Shown here: positions 1 to 11,530 of the stretch, in pieces
Numbering within the stretch: position 1 is the first letter of the stretch
Layout of the letters: each line of letters starts with the position of its first letter
Assembly (NCBI GenBank): GCA_948567375.1
Contig: OX419757.1
Location: 61,938,001 to 62,002,000 of the forward strand
Origin: Lunularia cruciata
Taxonomy: Eukaryota > Streptophyta > Marchantiopsida > Lunulariales > Lunulariaceae
Length of the DNA stretch: 64,000 bases
Reading direction: 5' to 3'
The notes under the pieces: generated by a model
What the model was told of the DNA's origin: nothing
What the model saw: the letters and a program-made list of their open reading frames with translations, nothing else
The model's database searches: none
Position numbers and translations under genes: made by a program

Positions 1-916
1 ATTTCTTCTTCTTCTACATGCTAGTCTAGATTTGGAGCAGATTGAGCATCCTCTTATTGCTCCTCTTCCTCTGCATCAATTATGGATCCTTGCAAGATGA
101 ATTACACTTCTTCTTCTTCTACCTCTTGGGTCTTTGCCTTTTGGATTCTTCTTCTGAAACTATTTCCTCTTCTTCATACAAAGTTACATTGATAACTTGT
201 GGATTTCTTCTAGGTCTCTTTGTTGGTGTGGATGTCTTCATTAGAGAAGCTTATTTCTTCTTTGCCTTAATGGTAGTTACCTCCTCATCTACTAGCACAA
301 AATCTCCCATCTTTGCAAATTCTGTATTTGCCTCTTGATACTTCTTAATCACGGACTTGCTCTCAATATGTGAGGCAAAGTACCCCGTCTAATGGAAGTG
401 GATGTGGAACTTCTTCCTCTCCTCCTTGGTGAGCAAGTTCAGCCCCATGTAGAAATGAATTGCAAAGGATGCTAGATAGTAACTTCAAAGTCTTTGTGAC
501 AGGTCTTTGCTTGGTAGTAAAGCCTTTTGGCCAAATTTGTAGGCTCTCCTTTTTACATGTACTGGAAGAAGACTACTTGGCTAATTGTCAAGTAAGTTGT
601 TCATTTGTATTTGGAAAAATTCTCAACCACTTTTATAATTGCTCTTTGTGCCAAATCCTTGTAACTTCCAACCCTCAAGCCATTGTTCTTTTGTCTTTTT
701 CTCCATGATGGTCACTTTGACTCAATGTCTAAGTGCCTTGTTTGCAAACTTTGTCTTGAGGTTGATAGCTCTTGGTAGACCTAAATTGGATCCCAGCACA
801 TCTCTCCAATTAAATGGTTTTCCTCTCAAGTCCTTGATAGTTCTTTCTTTCATCCCCTTCATCTCATGGAGTATCTCAAAATCACTCATTCCCAAGTCCC
901 AAAGCAAGAAGCACAA
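1..916 (-). pseudogene. Decayed gene of unknown function
   Basis: One minus-strand frame can be followed from about 916 down to about 120 with no frameshift but six or more in-frame stops. The first 64 codons (916-722) are open and start with a Met. Later blocks are charged and helical, for example TKEERKKFHIHFH and FAKMGDFVLVDEE, and the end is rich in Glu, Lys and Arg. The stops are TGA, TAG and TAA at places where CGA, CAG or CAA would fit, as expected from methyl-cytosine deamination. I do not recognise the family. A lost gag-like or transposon-associated gene is possible. The gene may continue beyond the window edge. Confidence 0.4.
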
Positions 917-1089
917 GTGCTTGCTCTAGATCACCTCTCTTCTACAATATATGGCCTATTTATGCACTATAGGATTTCAAAGTATGGCTCTAGGTACCTT
1001 CCTCATAGGTTGTTGGTTGAATACCATTTTGCTTATCAAAGAAGATTAGTGAAAAAACTGACTGTGGGTTTGAAAGTAGGACTATAAAT

Positions 1090-3359
1090 ATTATGAAAAC
1101 TTAGATAATTCATTCTGGACTCAAGATTGAAGATAAATTTGCTTGGTTGAAAAGTGAAATTGGCCAAAGTCCACTTGGTTTTATAGGTGGAATCTTCAAT
1201 CATTGAGTGGTTGTGGAGTGGTGATCAGTCATTCTCCACACATGTTAGGTCCTTGGTAAGTAGTGCTTCTCCACACATGTGAAACATTCCCCAAATGGTC
1301 TCTATCACACATGCAAGGTATCAATTGAATGCCAATGATCTTTCTTGAATGAGAACCACCTTCCTTGAATGTGAACCGTCTTTAGTGGTAGTTCTTGAAC
1401 CAGGTAGCAGCACATTCAAATGTGTGTACAGTCCTCTGGTGCAGCCATGTTATGGCCAAAGTCCTGTTAGGCCGAAGTCATTCTGTTGCAATCTTTTTCT
1501 AGGCTAAATTTCTTCTTGTATGATAATCTCTGGGCCGAAGTTACTTTGGTCCAAATTTCTTTGCCTCTGACCAATCTTTGGTGTATCATTTTTAATTTTC
1601 CATTTTTCCTCCAGGGTGCTTTTGGCTCCAGATTTCTACCACTTGTAATTGTGCATCAACAAGCATACTCTCAAGGGTATTTCAACTAAGGAAATTTTTG
1701 TTCTTAAACATTGAATTCTGTTGTCGTATCTTGACAAGATTGAAATTAATAAAAAGGATAAATTTAAATGTGTGCACCATATGTATGAGTTGTGGCTCAA
1801 ACTAGGTATTGTTGTCTCAAAATTAGGATTTAGTTCCCATGACTTTCAAATGAAATATATGTGTTTAGGACTATAGCTAAAGCATCAAGGGTACAAAGTA
1901 CAATTTCTTAGTACTATCGGAAAGCCTTTGACAAAACCATTTTAGGTAGCACTTCGCTCAAAAACATGAATACAATTCTGCAAAATTTAGATAATAATCA
2001 TCTGAATCTGAATGGGGTATAATTTAGACGACTTGAAAGAAGAAGAAGTTTTATAAGGTAGTATATCTCTCATGCAGTACTACTTATGGATATTAAGGCA
2101 GAACAGCATAGACTAAGAAAGCATGCAAGAGAATTGCACTATACTTCCTAAGTCCAAAGTTCCAATACATTTTAAAGACTCAAGAAAATGCTCATTAATC
2201 AACTCAATAAGAAAAATATATCCAAAAATAAAAAACAATATATATTTCCTAATTTCTTGTTTATGCAGTTATGAAATTTTTATGTAAAGTTTATGAATCA
2301 CCATAGTAACTAAAGTTAATAGATAAAAGTTAGTCTTAAGTCAAAGGTTTAAGGAGGATCCAAAGTTAATGAGAATAGTCCCACTAAGTATAATTCCCAT
2401 TATCCTACAAACTAAATTAAAATCCATTCACATATGTTTTTCTTGGTTTATAAGAAGTTTTAACTAAAGGGCCTTGTGGATTTGAGTGTTCCGAGTTTTG
2501 CTTTGCTTGCTATCTAAACTAAAATTTGGAGTCTAAGGAATATGAAAATGACGTGGAATTTTGTGCTTATTAAAGACTAAAGGTTGAATGAAAGACTAAG
2601 ATGATATCTTAATCCTGAATCTTATCTCTAAACCTAATACTGAATGGTGGGGCAATTTAAATGTCAACGTGACTAACTCATGTTTCATAGAACCAAGAAC
2701 CACACATGATAGTTAAATATGAATAATTGGATTCCATGGACAATTGAGTTGTTAAGTTTGTGAATATCACACAAAGACTATGAAGTTTACAAAAAATATA
2801 CCCAGATTGATTTGCTTGTTCATGATAAAATATATATAAGACATGTTGCTTTGAAAGGCTTGATATAAATTAAATCGAGGAACACTTGTTTATGCTACAC
2901 TTATTAATCTTTGTTTGATACGAAGCAATACTAAAATCATTAACTTTTGAATGTTATTGATTTTTGAAATTGTGAATTGCGTTGAATTTGAATCGCAAAA
3001 TCAATTACATGAAAGACCGGGCACGAGAAATTATCAGAATACTTTTCTATACTTTTCTATTTGTCCGATGCTATACACAACGATTCATATAATATAGAAC
3101 AGAATATTGACAATATATGAAGGGGGATTAAAGAGTCTGCATCGTTTAGCTATCGACTTGTAACAATCTGTCAACAAGTAGTGTGTTTAGGAAATGTCTG
3201 CCCTTTCTCTTGGCCCTCTAAGATTAAGGAGTGTATACATACCGGGGTATATTCCGTTGGTATCGTAGTTATCGACCAAAGATAACTGTTCAATGAATTC
3301 ATAGTTAAGTCAACAGCAAAAGAGCCCAAAGCAAAAATGGAATTTGGACGCGCAAGGGA
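1090..3359. other. Gene-free intergenic DNA
   Basis: AT-rich sequence with only short scattered ORFs. No conserved domain, LTR terminus, tandem array or RNA gene was recognised. The word TCCACACATG recurs around 1,210-1,290. Confidence 0.5.
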
Positions 3360-4070
3360 AATTTTATAGGGGAACTTACAAATATGGGAAAAAAATTTCT
3401 TTAATAGTTACAACGAAGGTGTACAGTTATTTATGGGCACTTTTTCCTAGTGGAATTTTCAAATGCATGGCACTGCGATCTATAATATTTACAAATATGG
3501 GCATCCTTTCAAACACTAGTTACAAATCAGGGCACAGTTTACAAACATGGGCATCTTTTCAAACACTAGTTACAAATAGGTGCACAGTTTCTCATCTGGC
3601 AATGTGCTCACCACGCAAACGCAATATCGTTGTTTTCCTATGTACAACAATAGATTTTCTTGTTTTAGCATGGCCAATCCATTATGAGTTGAAGTAATTT
3701 CCAATACTGCAGAAGAAGCACGAATAGCATGTTCAAACTACACGGTTGCTATGTCAGTTCCTTATACATTTGTAAGCCACAAAACATTTGCATTATCTGT
3801 CCAACAAGCAATATTGAACCTGATGTAGAGTTCGAGTTCAACATGCATGTTTTTTAGTGTCTATCAACCTTTGAAAGGATGGTCTATTATGCGGTGTCTC
3901 ATTCATTGTGCGTGATGCAATTTGCTTGACTATGAAATTTAGTTTTTTCCAATACATGGATGCATTTTAGCACAATTTGTAAGCCACTTTTTTGTAATGT
4001 TAAAAAAGTCACACCTAGAGACATCATCAATCTTGCCTTGAATTACTTGCAGAGACATCATATATGGCTG

Positions 4071-4405
4071 CATGGGGCAATAGGGAAGTGCACATGAAGA
4101 GATCAGCCAATGAATACCACAACAACTTCCAGAAAATCTAGTCTCTATTGGGTGCCTTGACAATTGCAAACCTAAAAAAAAAAGTAAATTTCCAAGTAGA
4201 TTCCAGTAACTACTTCAAGTGAGAGTTATATGTGTTGCATGGGGCAATAGGGAAGTGCACAGGAAGAGATCAGCCAATGAATACCACAACAACTTCCAGA
4301 AAATCTAGTCTCTCTTGGGTGCCTTGACAATTGCAAACCTAAAAAAATAAGTAAATTTCCAAGTAGATTCCAGTAACTACTTCAAGTGAGAGTTTATATG
4401 TGTTG
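4071..4405. repeat. Tandem duplication, 2 x 167 bp
   Basis: Two adjacent copies start at 4,071 and 4,238 with CATGGGGCAATAGGGAAGTG and differ by only a few bases. It lies inside the MULE and appears to be a recent internal duplication. Confidence 0.85.
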
Positions 4406-4846
4406 CCCCTTGGATTCAAGTAGCAAACTTTTCCTGCTCTGTATACACAATCTATGCATGCCATGCTAGAGGAACATATAAAGGTGTATATCTTGCTATG
4501 AGTGTTCTTGTTTGTGCAGGCCAGCTACTTCCTGTTACATTTGCTGCAATACCAATCTAGAATACAAATAATTGGACATAGTTTTGTACACTTGTTGAAG
4601 AAGCCATGGTATTTGTGAATTTGGAGATATCTATCATCAGTGATCATGAAAGGTATGAAACTATAGACCGACCAAGGAATTATTGGCTTACTATTTTATT
4701 TATGCTCATTACACTGGTCGATAAAGAGGATTGTATGGCTGAGACACATAAGCACGAAGCACCAGAGTGGCATAAAGCTATTATGGAGTGATTTCTGCTT
4801 ATGTATCCATTCTCTAACAAGTTCTATGTTTTGATTATTCTAACGA

Positions 4847-5823
4847 TCAAATTCTGGAAGATATTGCAACTAGTTGCTGATATCTAAAAAAGGACATTGC
4901 AGGGACTCCACTGTTATGCTCGTTGGTTCCTACTTCCACGCTTGCAGACGTCGGTTCTTTCCATTGTAACTGCATGTCCTCTTTCAGGTTGTCATGTTTG
5001 GAAATTTCAGACAAGTATATTTCCTTGATGCATTTATGCAGCTTTAGTTCTTGTAACTTATTTCTCTTCCAGATTCTTGCAAGTCTCCTCCTCCTCCTCA
5101 ACATAATAGCTTAGTGTTAAGCTCTTCAATCAGGTTTGCTCCCTCCATTTGAAATTTTATCTTGGTTACCTCCCGTAACTCTAGTCGGAGTAGGTCAAAT
5201 CTTGTCTCAAGATACATCTTGAATTTCTCTTTTTGCGCTTTGAATTGTTCTTGAAGTCTATCCTGTAGTGTTTTCTCTTGTACCTAACATGCGGAAAGTT
5301 CTTGTGACGTTTTCCTTTCCTTTTGGATGTCATGAAGCTTTTTGTGGTTTGTCTTACCACTACTGTAAACAGGTTCTTATTGGACCTTATATTGAGTAGC
5401 AGCATTAAGCAGAGCAGTTCTACCATGACTCCAACTTCTGAACTAGCCAATATCGCCCTGGCTTCGTGATTAAAACACAATTTACCTGAAAGGATCTGAA
5501 TGAGACTTTGGGCGAAAAGGTACATTTGTCTCATAGCACTTTACTTCAGGCTCCTGAAGGAAGTAGGTTTTCCCCTATGGCCTTCTTTGAAAGCTCTTTT
5601 CTGAGATTTGTCTCGAGAGCCTTGGAACTTACATTTATACATAAAGGAAGGAAGTCTTTTCCATTTTGGCCTTCTTTGGGAGCTCCTTTCTGAGATTTGT
5701 GTTGAGAGCCTTTCTAAATTCTTTATTGTTCGCTTCTTGGCACACGATTAGTGAGGTTACATCCGCAGACTGACCGACCAGATTACTAGATTTTTGGACC
5801 TTTGGGTAGTTGTAATTTGGCAA
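4847..5823 (-). pseudogene. Captured gene fragment, coiled-coil
   Basis: Minus-strand reading gives several stretches of strongly helical, heptad-like sequence interrupted by stops: around 5,340-5,120 (pieces such as TLQDRLQEQFKAQKEKF and DLLRLELREVTKIKF), 5,104-4,847 (ELKLHKCIKEIYLSEISK) and 5,823-5,635 (KEFRKALNTNLRKELPKKAK). A 90-bp exon-like segment is duplicated in tandem (about 5,549-5,638 and 5,639-5,728). The likely reading is pieces of one or more host exons taken up by the MULE. The parent protein is not recognised. In-frame stops make a functional product unlikely. Confidence 0.4.
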
Positions 5824-7371
5824 AACACTAATGTATTTATGTTAATGTTTTATAGCGTATCACATATGCAATTGCATCAAAAATACCTAGTGCACACCCT
5901 TGCGCTTGTGTTTGGCATATAGAAAACAATGTGACTGCACGATTTACAAAGAAGCTCAATGGCAAGATTTGGGCAGCTGCAAAAGCACTGTAAAGTCAAT
6001 GCATTTGAAGCTTCAATGGCTTAGATTATAGAGATAAATGAGAAGGCTGCTTCATAGCTGTACATAATATCATTACCAACTTAAACACTTAGCAATGCTC
6101 CAGTTCCACTATTCAGCATATTGACATCAAATATGTCCGAATTTACAAACTCTTGGATCTTGGAAGCAAGGGAGGTTGAGCCCGCTTGAAGCAATTATGC
6201 AAGTTGTGCATGAGAGTGGTATACTCATCTACAAGCTCCACATAGAGCTAGCAAACACAAGTAGAGTGAGTTTGATCCCAAAAAATGATCAATAAAAAGT
6301 TCAACAGGCTTTCAAAAGATGCACTCATTTGTACTGTGTTTCAGCTTGGTCCGAGCAACTTTGAAGTTATGCATCAATGCAATAGTCGATTTCTTGTTGT
6401 TAATCTATCTGAACTCAAGTGCTCCAACACTAGAGTTCCAACAATACCAACATCCATGCATGTGCAGTTGCAAGGAAATGTCACTCTTTGACTTAGTGCA
6501 TACATCTTATATGATTTCAGAGCTTAAAAAGGCACACATGGAAACTGTTATTGCAATAGACTGGGAAGTGTGTATGCAGGACAATCTCACTTGTTCCCCG
6601 TCATTATCAAGCAAGCAGGTAGACCCAAGAAAATCAAAATTCAACGTCTCGGAGAATTAGCGTTAGAAGATTAGTTTTCAAGCCGGAATGCAGAGAAAAT
6701 AAAAAAGGGCATAATAAAGGCATAATAGTTGGACATGTGACCATTCGCATGTGACACTGTGCATAGTAACGTTTGCGCTAAGCCATAATAAAAGTGTGCG
6801 CTTGTTTGGAAATATTTAAAAACCTTTCTTTGTGAATATTATGCATTTCCGTTCCCATATCTATAAATGTTTATACACTGTGCCTCTTTTGTAAATATTA
6901 TAGTATGGATTTCTGTTCCCGTAATGTAAATTCCCCAATTTTATAACACAATCTGCTTGGATCGTTCATCGGCCGGTCGGAGCCGGACGGGAGCCGGGCT
7001 TTCCTAGTGAAGCCGTTAGGGGTTGTGTGTAGTCTGCTTGCGTTATTCATAAAGGCTCAAGCGATGTGCTCTGTGAGTGTAATGTAATATGTTGCAATCT
7101 GCGCTCTAGTTCTTCAAGGGTGAGTGTTACTTTACAGCATCTTGTCTTAGGATCGATTTATTTGACTGATCTTCAGACATTCTCAGGATGCGTTCTTGGA
7201 TTTCTCATTGACCAAACGTGAATGAATACCGTCTTGCATAAGTTAGAATATGCTACAAGTTGTAAATCTGTTCAACTTCTAGCACGGTTGTGACCACTAA
7301 TCCTAGTGTAAAGATGGCACAACTCAAAATTGAGTTTGTCATTTTCACCAGTGGAAGTTCCGAAGTTGAAG

Positions 7372-7548
7372 ATGCGTTCTGTGAAATATTTAGGACATAT
7401 CGAGAAAGATTTTAGGAGAATTCAGCTGGAATCAACATTTGGAGGAATTATTTTGCATGGCCAGTCGAGTGCCGAGAAGGATGAGAGATATAAGTTCATG
7501 CGCGCAGAACTGAAGCTCGATTACCAATTGATCTTCCATCGGCAGTGA
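7372..7548 (+). CDS. Family B small ORF, left-arm copy
   Basis: A 58-codon ORF from the first in-frame ATG, beginning MRSVKYLGHIEKDF. It is charged, with a motif close to KDERYKFMRAELKLDY near the C-terminus. The same frame is open in the right arm (minus, 23,339-23,163) and in a more diverged copy (minus, 48,067-47,906), with conservative changes. A second ATG at 7,314 opens an overlapping 33-codon frame (MAQLKIEFVIF...), so which frame is used, or whether a splice joins them, is unresolved. No known family was recognised. Confidence 0.35.
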   Translation: MRSVKYLGHIEKDFRRIQLESTFGGIILHGQSSAEKDERYKFMRAELKLDYQLIFHRQ

Positions 7549-7800
7549 ATTTTTCTCGATCTCTTCATTCCCGATGACAATTCGAGTTTCTGCTCTGTTG
7601 AACGTGTATCCCGTTTCTCGTATGCGTACTCAATCGTCGCTGTATGATGTCTTTGGTTTCAATTTGCTTTCTGCGACGCGACTATAGTACCTATGTTTTG
7701 TTGATTCAACCTCGTCTATGATAACTGCAAATCTGTATTCCGTCTAATTTCCCCGCTCGCTGTGCAATCTAAATCTTCTGCTGCATACGTTTGAAACTGT

Positions 7801-8019
7801 ATGCATTCAATGTGCTTCGCACTCGTTATGTCAGCCGTGGCGCTTTTCCTTGCTAGATTCAGGCAGCAGATGTTGTTCACCATCACCCGAACAACAGGAG
7901 CAAATCGTCTTATGTCCGCTCTTATCACCGTCTGGAGCTGTGAGCGAGTGGACTCCAGCGGGAAGCCAAGTTGTTATATCGAGCCAGTACAGTATGGTGA
8001 ATATGCTCTTTCCCGATGA
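7801..8019 (+). CDS. Family D ORF, left-arm copy
   Basis: A 72-codon ORF with a hydrophobic N-terminus (CFALVMSAVALFLARF) that could be a signal or membrane segment, followed by TTGANRLMSALITVW and CERVDSSGKPS. The other copies (minus, 15,005-14,748 and 22,884-22,627) read 85 codons with a different C-terminus because of a small indel. The copy near 60,000-60,110 is broken. The ORF may be an exon or chance; no family is recognised. The stretch 8,020-9,285 that follows has only short ORFs without support. Confidence 0.25.
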   Translation: MHSMCFALVMSAVALFLARFRQQMLFTITRTTGANRLMSALITVWSCERVDSSGKPSCYIEPVQYGEYALSR

Positions 8020-9261
8020 AGTTGGACTTATGAAGAACGAAGGTAACATCAGTTGGAAGTCAATCGCTTGATATTACTGATCGACAGACAAGAGGGAGAC
8101 CATGAGATGGACAACAGTTTCAGTTAAGATCATTTTATAAAATGCTTCCTTTGTTGCACCATTTTCTCACTGAATGTCAAGATCACTTGTTTGATGGTTG
8201 ACGAAAATACAGCATTTTGATGTTTTGATTAAATGTTTTGATTACAGCATTTTGAGTTGTTCCTCTTTCAATCTGAACTTGTTGACAACCTCGTATTTCG
8301 AATCATTAAATCAATGCAGACTCTGTTGCTGCGATCACTTGGTACACATTATAATGTCATTCCAAACTGCACTTTGTTCCATTGTTCTCCTTATCTTCAT
8401 GGCAGCATGTACTTCGAATCTCTGCTTGGCTGAATTGTACCATTGCCCTCCTGCTCCTTCGTCTTCTTAGCGCCACCTCGTCATCTCTTTCACTTTTTTC
8501 CTGGTGCCCATCTTCAAACATCTGTCCTTTTTAGCCCCTCCATCTCTCTTCATGCTAGCGTTCAAAATCAATATTGATTTTCTCCGGTTCACTCCCTTCG
8601 TTCGGGTGAAAAGCCAGCTCCGGACGTCTATTCTGCTGTCCTCTTCATGTGCCACTTCGAAGAAGCGCTGATCTGGGTAAATCTCCTCGTCTGCTCTTGG
8701 AAGCCAATTGATCCATGTGAGCTTGAAATCTCATGCTTCCTTCGGCCCAGCGTCCTCGCTCCGTGCTTCTTTCCTTTGCTTCAAAAGACCGCAGCACCTC
8801 GAAACCCTGCCTCTGTTAGTCTCTCATCGTTCTCTTCCAGGCCAGCTCCCGATCTGCCTCTCGATGAACTAAGTCCATTCTCTCGTCTCTCCGTGCGCGA
8901 GGCAAGATTCATCTCTCTTCCCAGTTAAATAGTTCATGTTCTTTCCATCGGGAGGCAGACTCCACGAAATTACTACTCCGCATGAATAATCTTCATCGCC
9001 ACAATGCGAATCCATCATGACATCTCATCCTCACATGATTCAGTTCTCTCTGTTGGCTATCTATCCTCTATAAAGGTGTCTCTTCCCAGGTCGACTCGTC
9101 GTACTTTGCCTTCGGAAGCACAAAAGCATGGCCAAACCCAAAAGCCACTGCGCAAAGTACTATCGTTTACCCAAAGAAAAAGCATGACACTCGCCTTCAC
9201 GTCAACCGCGGTCAGATTACTGTAACTGACCCAGTCCTACAGCCTCCTACAAATTATCAAC

Positions 9262-9269
9262 CCTATATA
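9262..9269 (+). promoter_or_regulatory. Possible TATA box antisense to family A
   Basis: CTATATATAC lies about 30 bp before the antisense side of the family A 3' end. It is preserved in the central copy (about 13,570), the right arm (about 21,450) and the diverged copy (about 58,772). A transcript from it would run through the antisense reading frame of family A. There is no direct evidence of transcription. Confidence 0.3.
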
Positions 9270-9285
9270 TACTTCGTATACTCCC

Positions 9286-9819
9286 TCACAAGTTTTCAAG
9301 GAGTCTGGCAAAACATGCGACTGTGGAAGGAATGCCGATGAGGGTGAAAAGACGGGCAGCTCGAGCACGGAATTTCCGCATACGCGGATTACCGTTACCA
9401 GCTGCAGCTGGGTGGATTTGAGCAAGATCAGCAGGAAGTGGAATCAAGAGGATGGAGAGATGGAGAAGACCGACGAATTGCTGCTCCGCGTTGAAGGCCT
9501 TGAACCAAGCTGGCTGGGAGAAGGATCCGACACGCGCCATGGAAGTTAGCGATAAGAAATCAGGCTGAGGGAGCTTGCCATACGTAACGGCCGATCCAAA
9601 TTCTGGGATCGTCATGACTTCGATATGTAGAAGATCTACAAAGTCGGATCTAGATCGATGTTCATGGATGGACTGCGCCCAGCCCCTCAGTAAACCGCGC
9701 CGAGAACCCACCGCAGTTGAGGTACGTAGTTCCTCCATACGGTTTCCGACGACTCTCAAGCGAGCAAGATCTGTACCGGCAATATTGACAGTCTTGTATT
9801 GTACAAGCACTTTCTCCAT
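9286..9819 (-). CDS. Family A orphan protein, left-arm copy
   Basis: A 177-aa ORF from the ATG at 9,819, which follows a splice acceptor-like TTGCAG by 20 nt. It begins MEKVLVQYKTVNIAG, has a middle block RSDFVDLLHIEV, a hydrophobic block FVGLLHLSILLIPLPADL and a basic-then-hydrophobic tail RARAARLFTLIGIPS. Two other intact copies lie at 13,021-13,554 and 20,900-21,433. A diverged broken one lies at 56,997-58,755, where all indels recognised by eye keep the frame. That pattern points to past protein-coding selection. Function and location are unknown. Confidence 0.5.
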   Translation of the reverse strand: MEKVLVQYKTVNIAGTDLARLRVVGNRMEELRTSTAVGSRRGLLRGWAQSIHEHRSRSDFVDLLHIEVMTIPEFGSAVTYGKLPQPDFLSLTSMARVGSFSQPAWFKAFNAEQQFVGLLHLSILLIPLPADLAQIHPAAAGNGNPRMRKFRARAARLFTLIGIPSTVACFARLLENL

Positions 9820-9838
9820 CGTGACGACGATACTGTCT

Positions 9839-10110
9839 CTGCAAGTGCAAATGAAATCCAGTGCATGTGTTATTAATTGAATTATAAAATACGGTAAGTA
9901 CAATTTCAGATTAAATTACGTTATACAGTTTGTCTTGTTTGATATTCATTAACTAAAATTCAGTTTTGCATTTGGAGTGATGAAGCATAATCCACTCGTC
10001 TAAAAGGAGATGACCGAGGAAAAGCTTTCCTTTTGAAATCCAGAATACTACTGTTATGGAAAAGACGGAAGGAGAAAGAGTAACCAGAAAGTTCATGCAA
10101 AAGTTCTTAC
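9839..10110 (-). other. Predicted intron 5' of family A
   Basis: A donor G/GTAAGA and an acceptor TTTGCACTTGCAG bound a 272-bp AT-rich segment just upstream of the ATG. Both sites are kept in all four copies of the family, including the diverged one at 56,702-56,980. The intron would lie in the 5' leader. Confidence 0.45.
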
Positions 10111-10198
10111 CCTCAATCGGGAGTTTCATTTAACATTCTAGATAGTAAAGAGCGAGAGTGTTGTGGAAATCCTTGTGTAATCTCTGGAATACTTTGTA

Positions 10199-10802
10199 TA
10201 GACCTGGCAAATAGTCGGCTGCAAATGGCTTAGCTGGGTAGCTGTTATAAACGGTTAGCTGGTTTATATAACTTTAGAGCCGGCTAGCCGGGCCCGGGCT
10301 GCTGTTAAATTTTAGAGTTATGAAAAGAATTAATCGCATGAGAACTATTTTCATCTATTATATACTAAAACTCAGGTCAAATCTTGAGACAGTTCTCGTC
10401 ATACCAATGAGCAATCCACATGTACATAAATTTATCGTTTGAGGAAGGTCTCCATGAGAACTAATTTTTATCTATTATATACTAAAAATAAAATTTGTGA
10501 TAATTTAAAATTAAGCAAATGAACAATTCCGATGGACATCAATTGATCGCCGGAGGACGGACGATCTCTTTGCTTTTGTTCCTCTTACCATCGGAATTTC
10601 GTGTTCAGAAGCTAATGCTTGAGAATTTTCATACATCATGAACTATTTTAATCCATCTTTTTCATAATATTATATAATTAATGTAGAAAAATATAACCTA
10701 GATTAGCAAACTCGATCTGCGACTAGTCTAATAAGTAGACTGCTAGCCCGTTATAATGTTTAGTGAGCCGGCTAATGGCTAGCAGAGCCATGCCCAGCTC
10801 TA
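10199..10802. mobile_element. hAT-type MITE, left-arm copy
   Basis: A 604-bp non-coding element with hAT-like ends (TAGACCTGGCAAAT at one side, TAGAGCTGGGCATG inwards from the other). The 8-bp flanks ACTTTGTA and ATTTTGTA match at 7 of 8 positions. The diverged paralogue at 56,615-56,622 shows a single uninterrupted target (TAGAAAAT), supporting insertion. It has no transposase. Confidence 0.8.
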
Positions 10803-10810
10803 ATTTTGTA

Positions 10811-11530
10811 CCTCCCAATGCATGTTTACATTGACTGTGAGCGTAGGTTCCTATGGTGACTGTCGGCAAATAGGTTGGCGCTGCGGGGTCATGGCTCCGA
10901 AAATAGGAGGCGGAAAGAAGTAAATAGAAGTCAGGCATGCTAAAATTAGAGCTCTCCAACAACCGCCCCAACTTTAGTTTATAAGCAAACGAGATGCGCA
11001 GACGGTCCTGTAAGTATGGCAAAAGCAATAGAAGACAAAAGCATGGCAAATGGGAACCAAAAGCAAATGAAGACAACTGTAGTGGAACCCAAACCAGAGA
11101 AGACCTTTGCAAGAGTACCTCCCACACAACAGTTGGAATTGGACAACTCTTAAGTCCAATTGCAATGCGGTTGCATGTTTCTTTAAGTCCGATCTATCGA
11201 CAACCGACACAGAATTGGGGGGCTACCATAATCTTTCCTCATGGTGGCTTCTGACGCAAATGAAAACCAAAGATGTTGAATACCGATTGTCAATTCACGA
11301 ATGCAGGAAGGAAAGAGTTATTTGTGATAAATGTCCGAGGCATGCGGTAGTCTAATCAGTCAATTGTTCAAATCTAATTGAATTTTGATTACTTCACTCT
11401 GTCATTCAAGCGAAATCCCTTACACATATCTCTCACCGGAGCGATTAAGTAATCAAGTCCTCCGTTTCAAACACCTTGCACCAGGCGATTAAGGAATTAT
11501 GCAGCTCGATGCAGAATTGATGAAAGTATA
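10811..11530. other. Arm DNA without a supported gene
   Basis: Sequence shared with 19,205-19,912 in the right arm and, more loosely, with 48,140-48,450 and 56,150-56,600. Short ORFs here are not conserved in frame. It could include leader exons of the family A transcript. Confidence 0.4.

Larger units (their letters stand above)
3369..6936. mobile_element. Pack-MULE-like DNA transposon, non-autonomous
   Basis: The ends are inverted: the left starts GGGGAACTTACA and the right, read inwards, GGGGAATTTACA, with similarity over about 21 bp followed by related words such as TTTACAAATATGGGCA. A perfect 9-bp target duplication, AATTTTATA, lies at 3,360-3,368 and 6,937-6,945; 9 bp is the hallmark of Mutator-like elements. 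No transposase is visible in the 3.57 kb, so it would need a transposase from elsewhere. Its interior carries gene-like fragments (see 4,847-5,823), as Pack-MULEs do. The right end is also present at 23,773-23,937 in the inverted arm, so the insertion predates the inverted duplication. Confidence 0.75.

Noticed and set aside
3344-3697. 117-codon ORF at the MULE left end
   Set aside because: It spans the target duplication and the subterminal repeats of the transposon, so it is chance.
8647-8928. 93-codon ORF MCHFEEALIW and copies in both arms, with a 62-codon ORF on the opposite strand
   Set aside because: Near-identical copies give no test of selection, and the diverged copy (59,110-59,390) breaks both frames.
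9004-9225. 73-codon ORF MRIHHDISSSHD and its copies at 13,615, 15,077 and 21,494
   Set aside because: Open in the arms but not maintained in the diverged copy near 58,800-59,040, where small frame-breaking indels occur.
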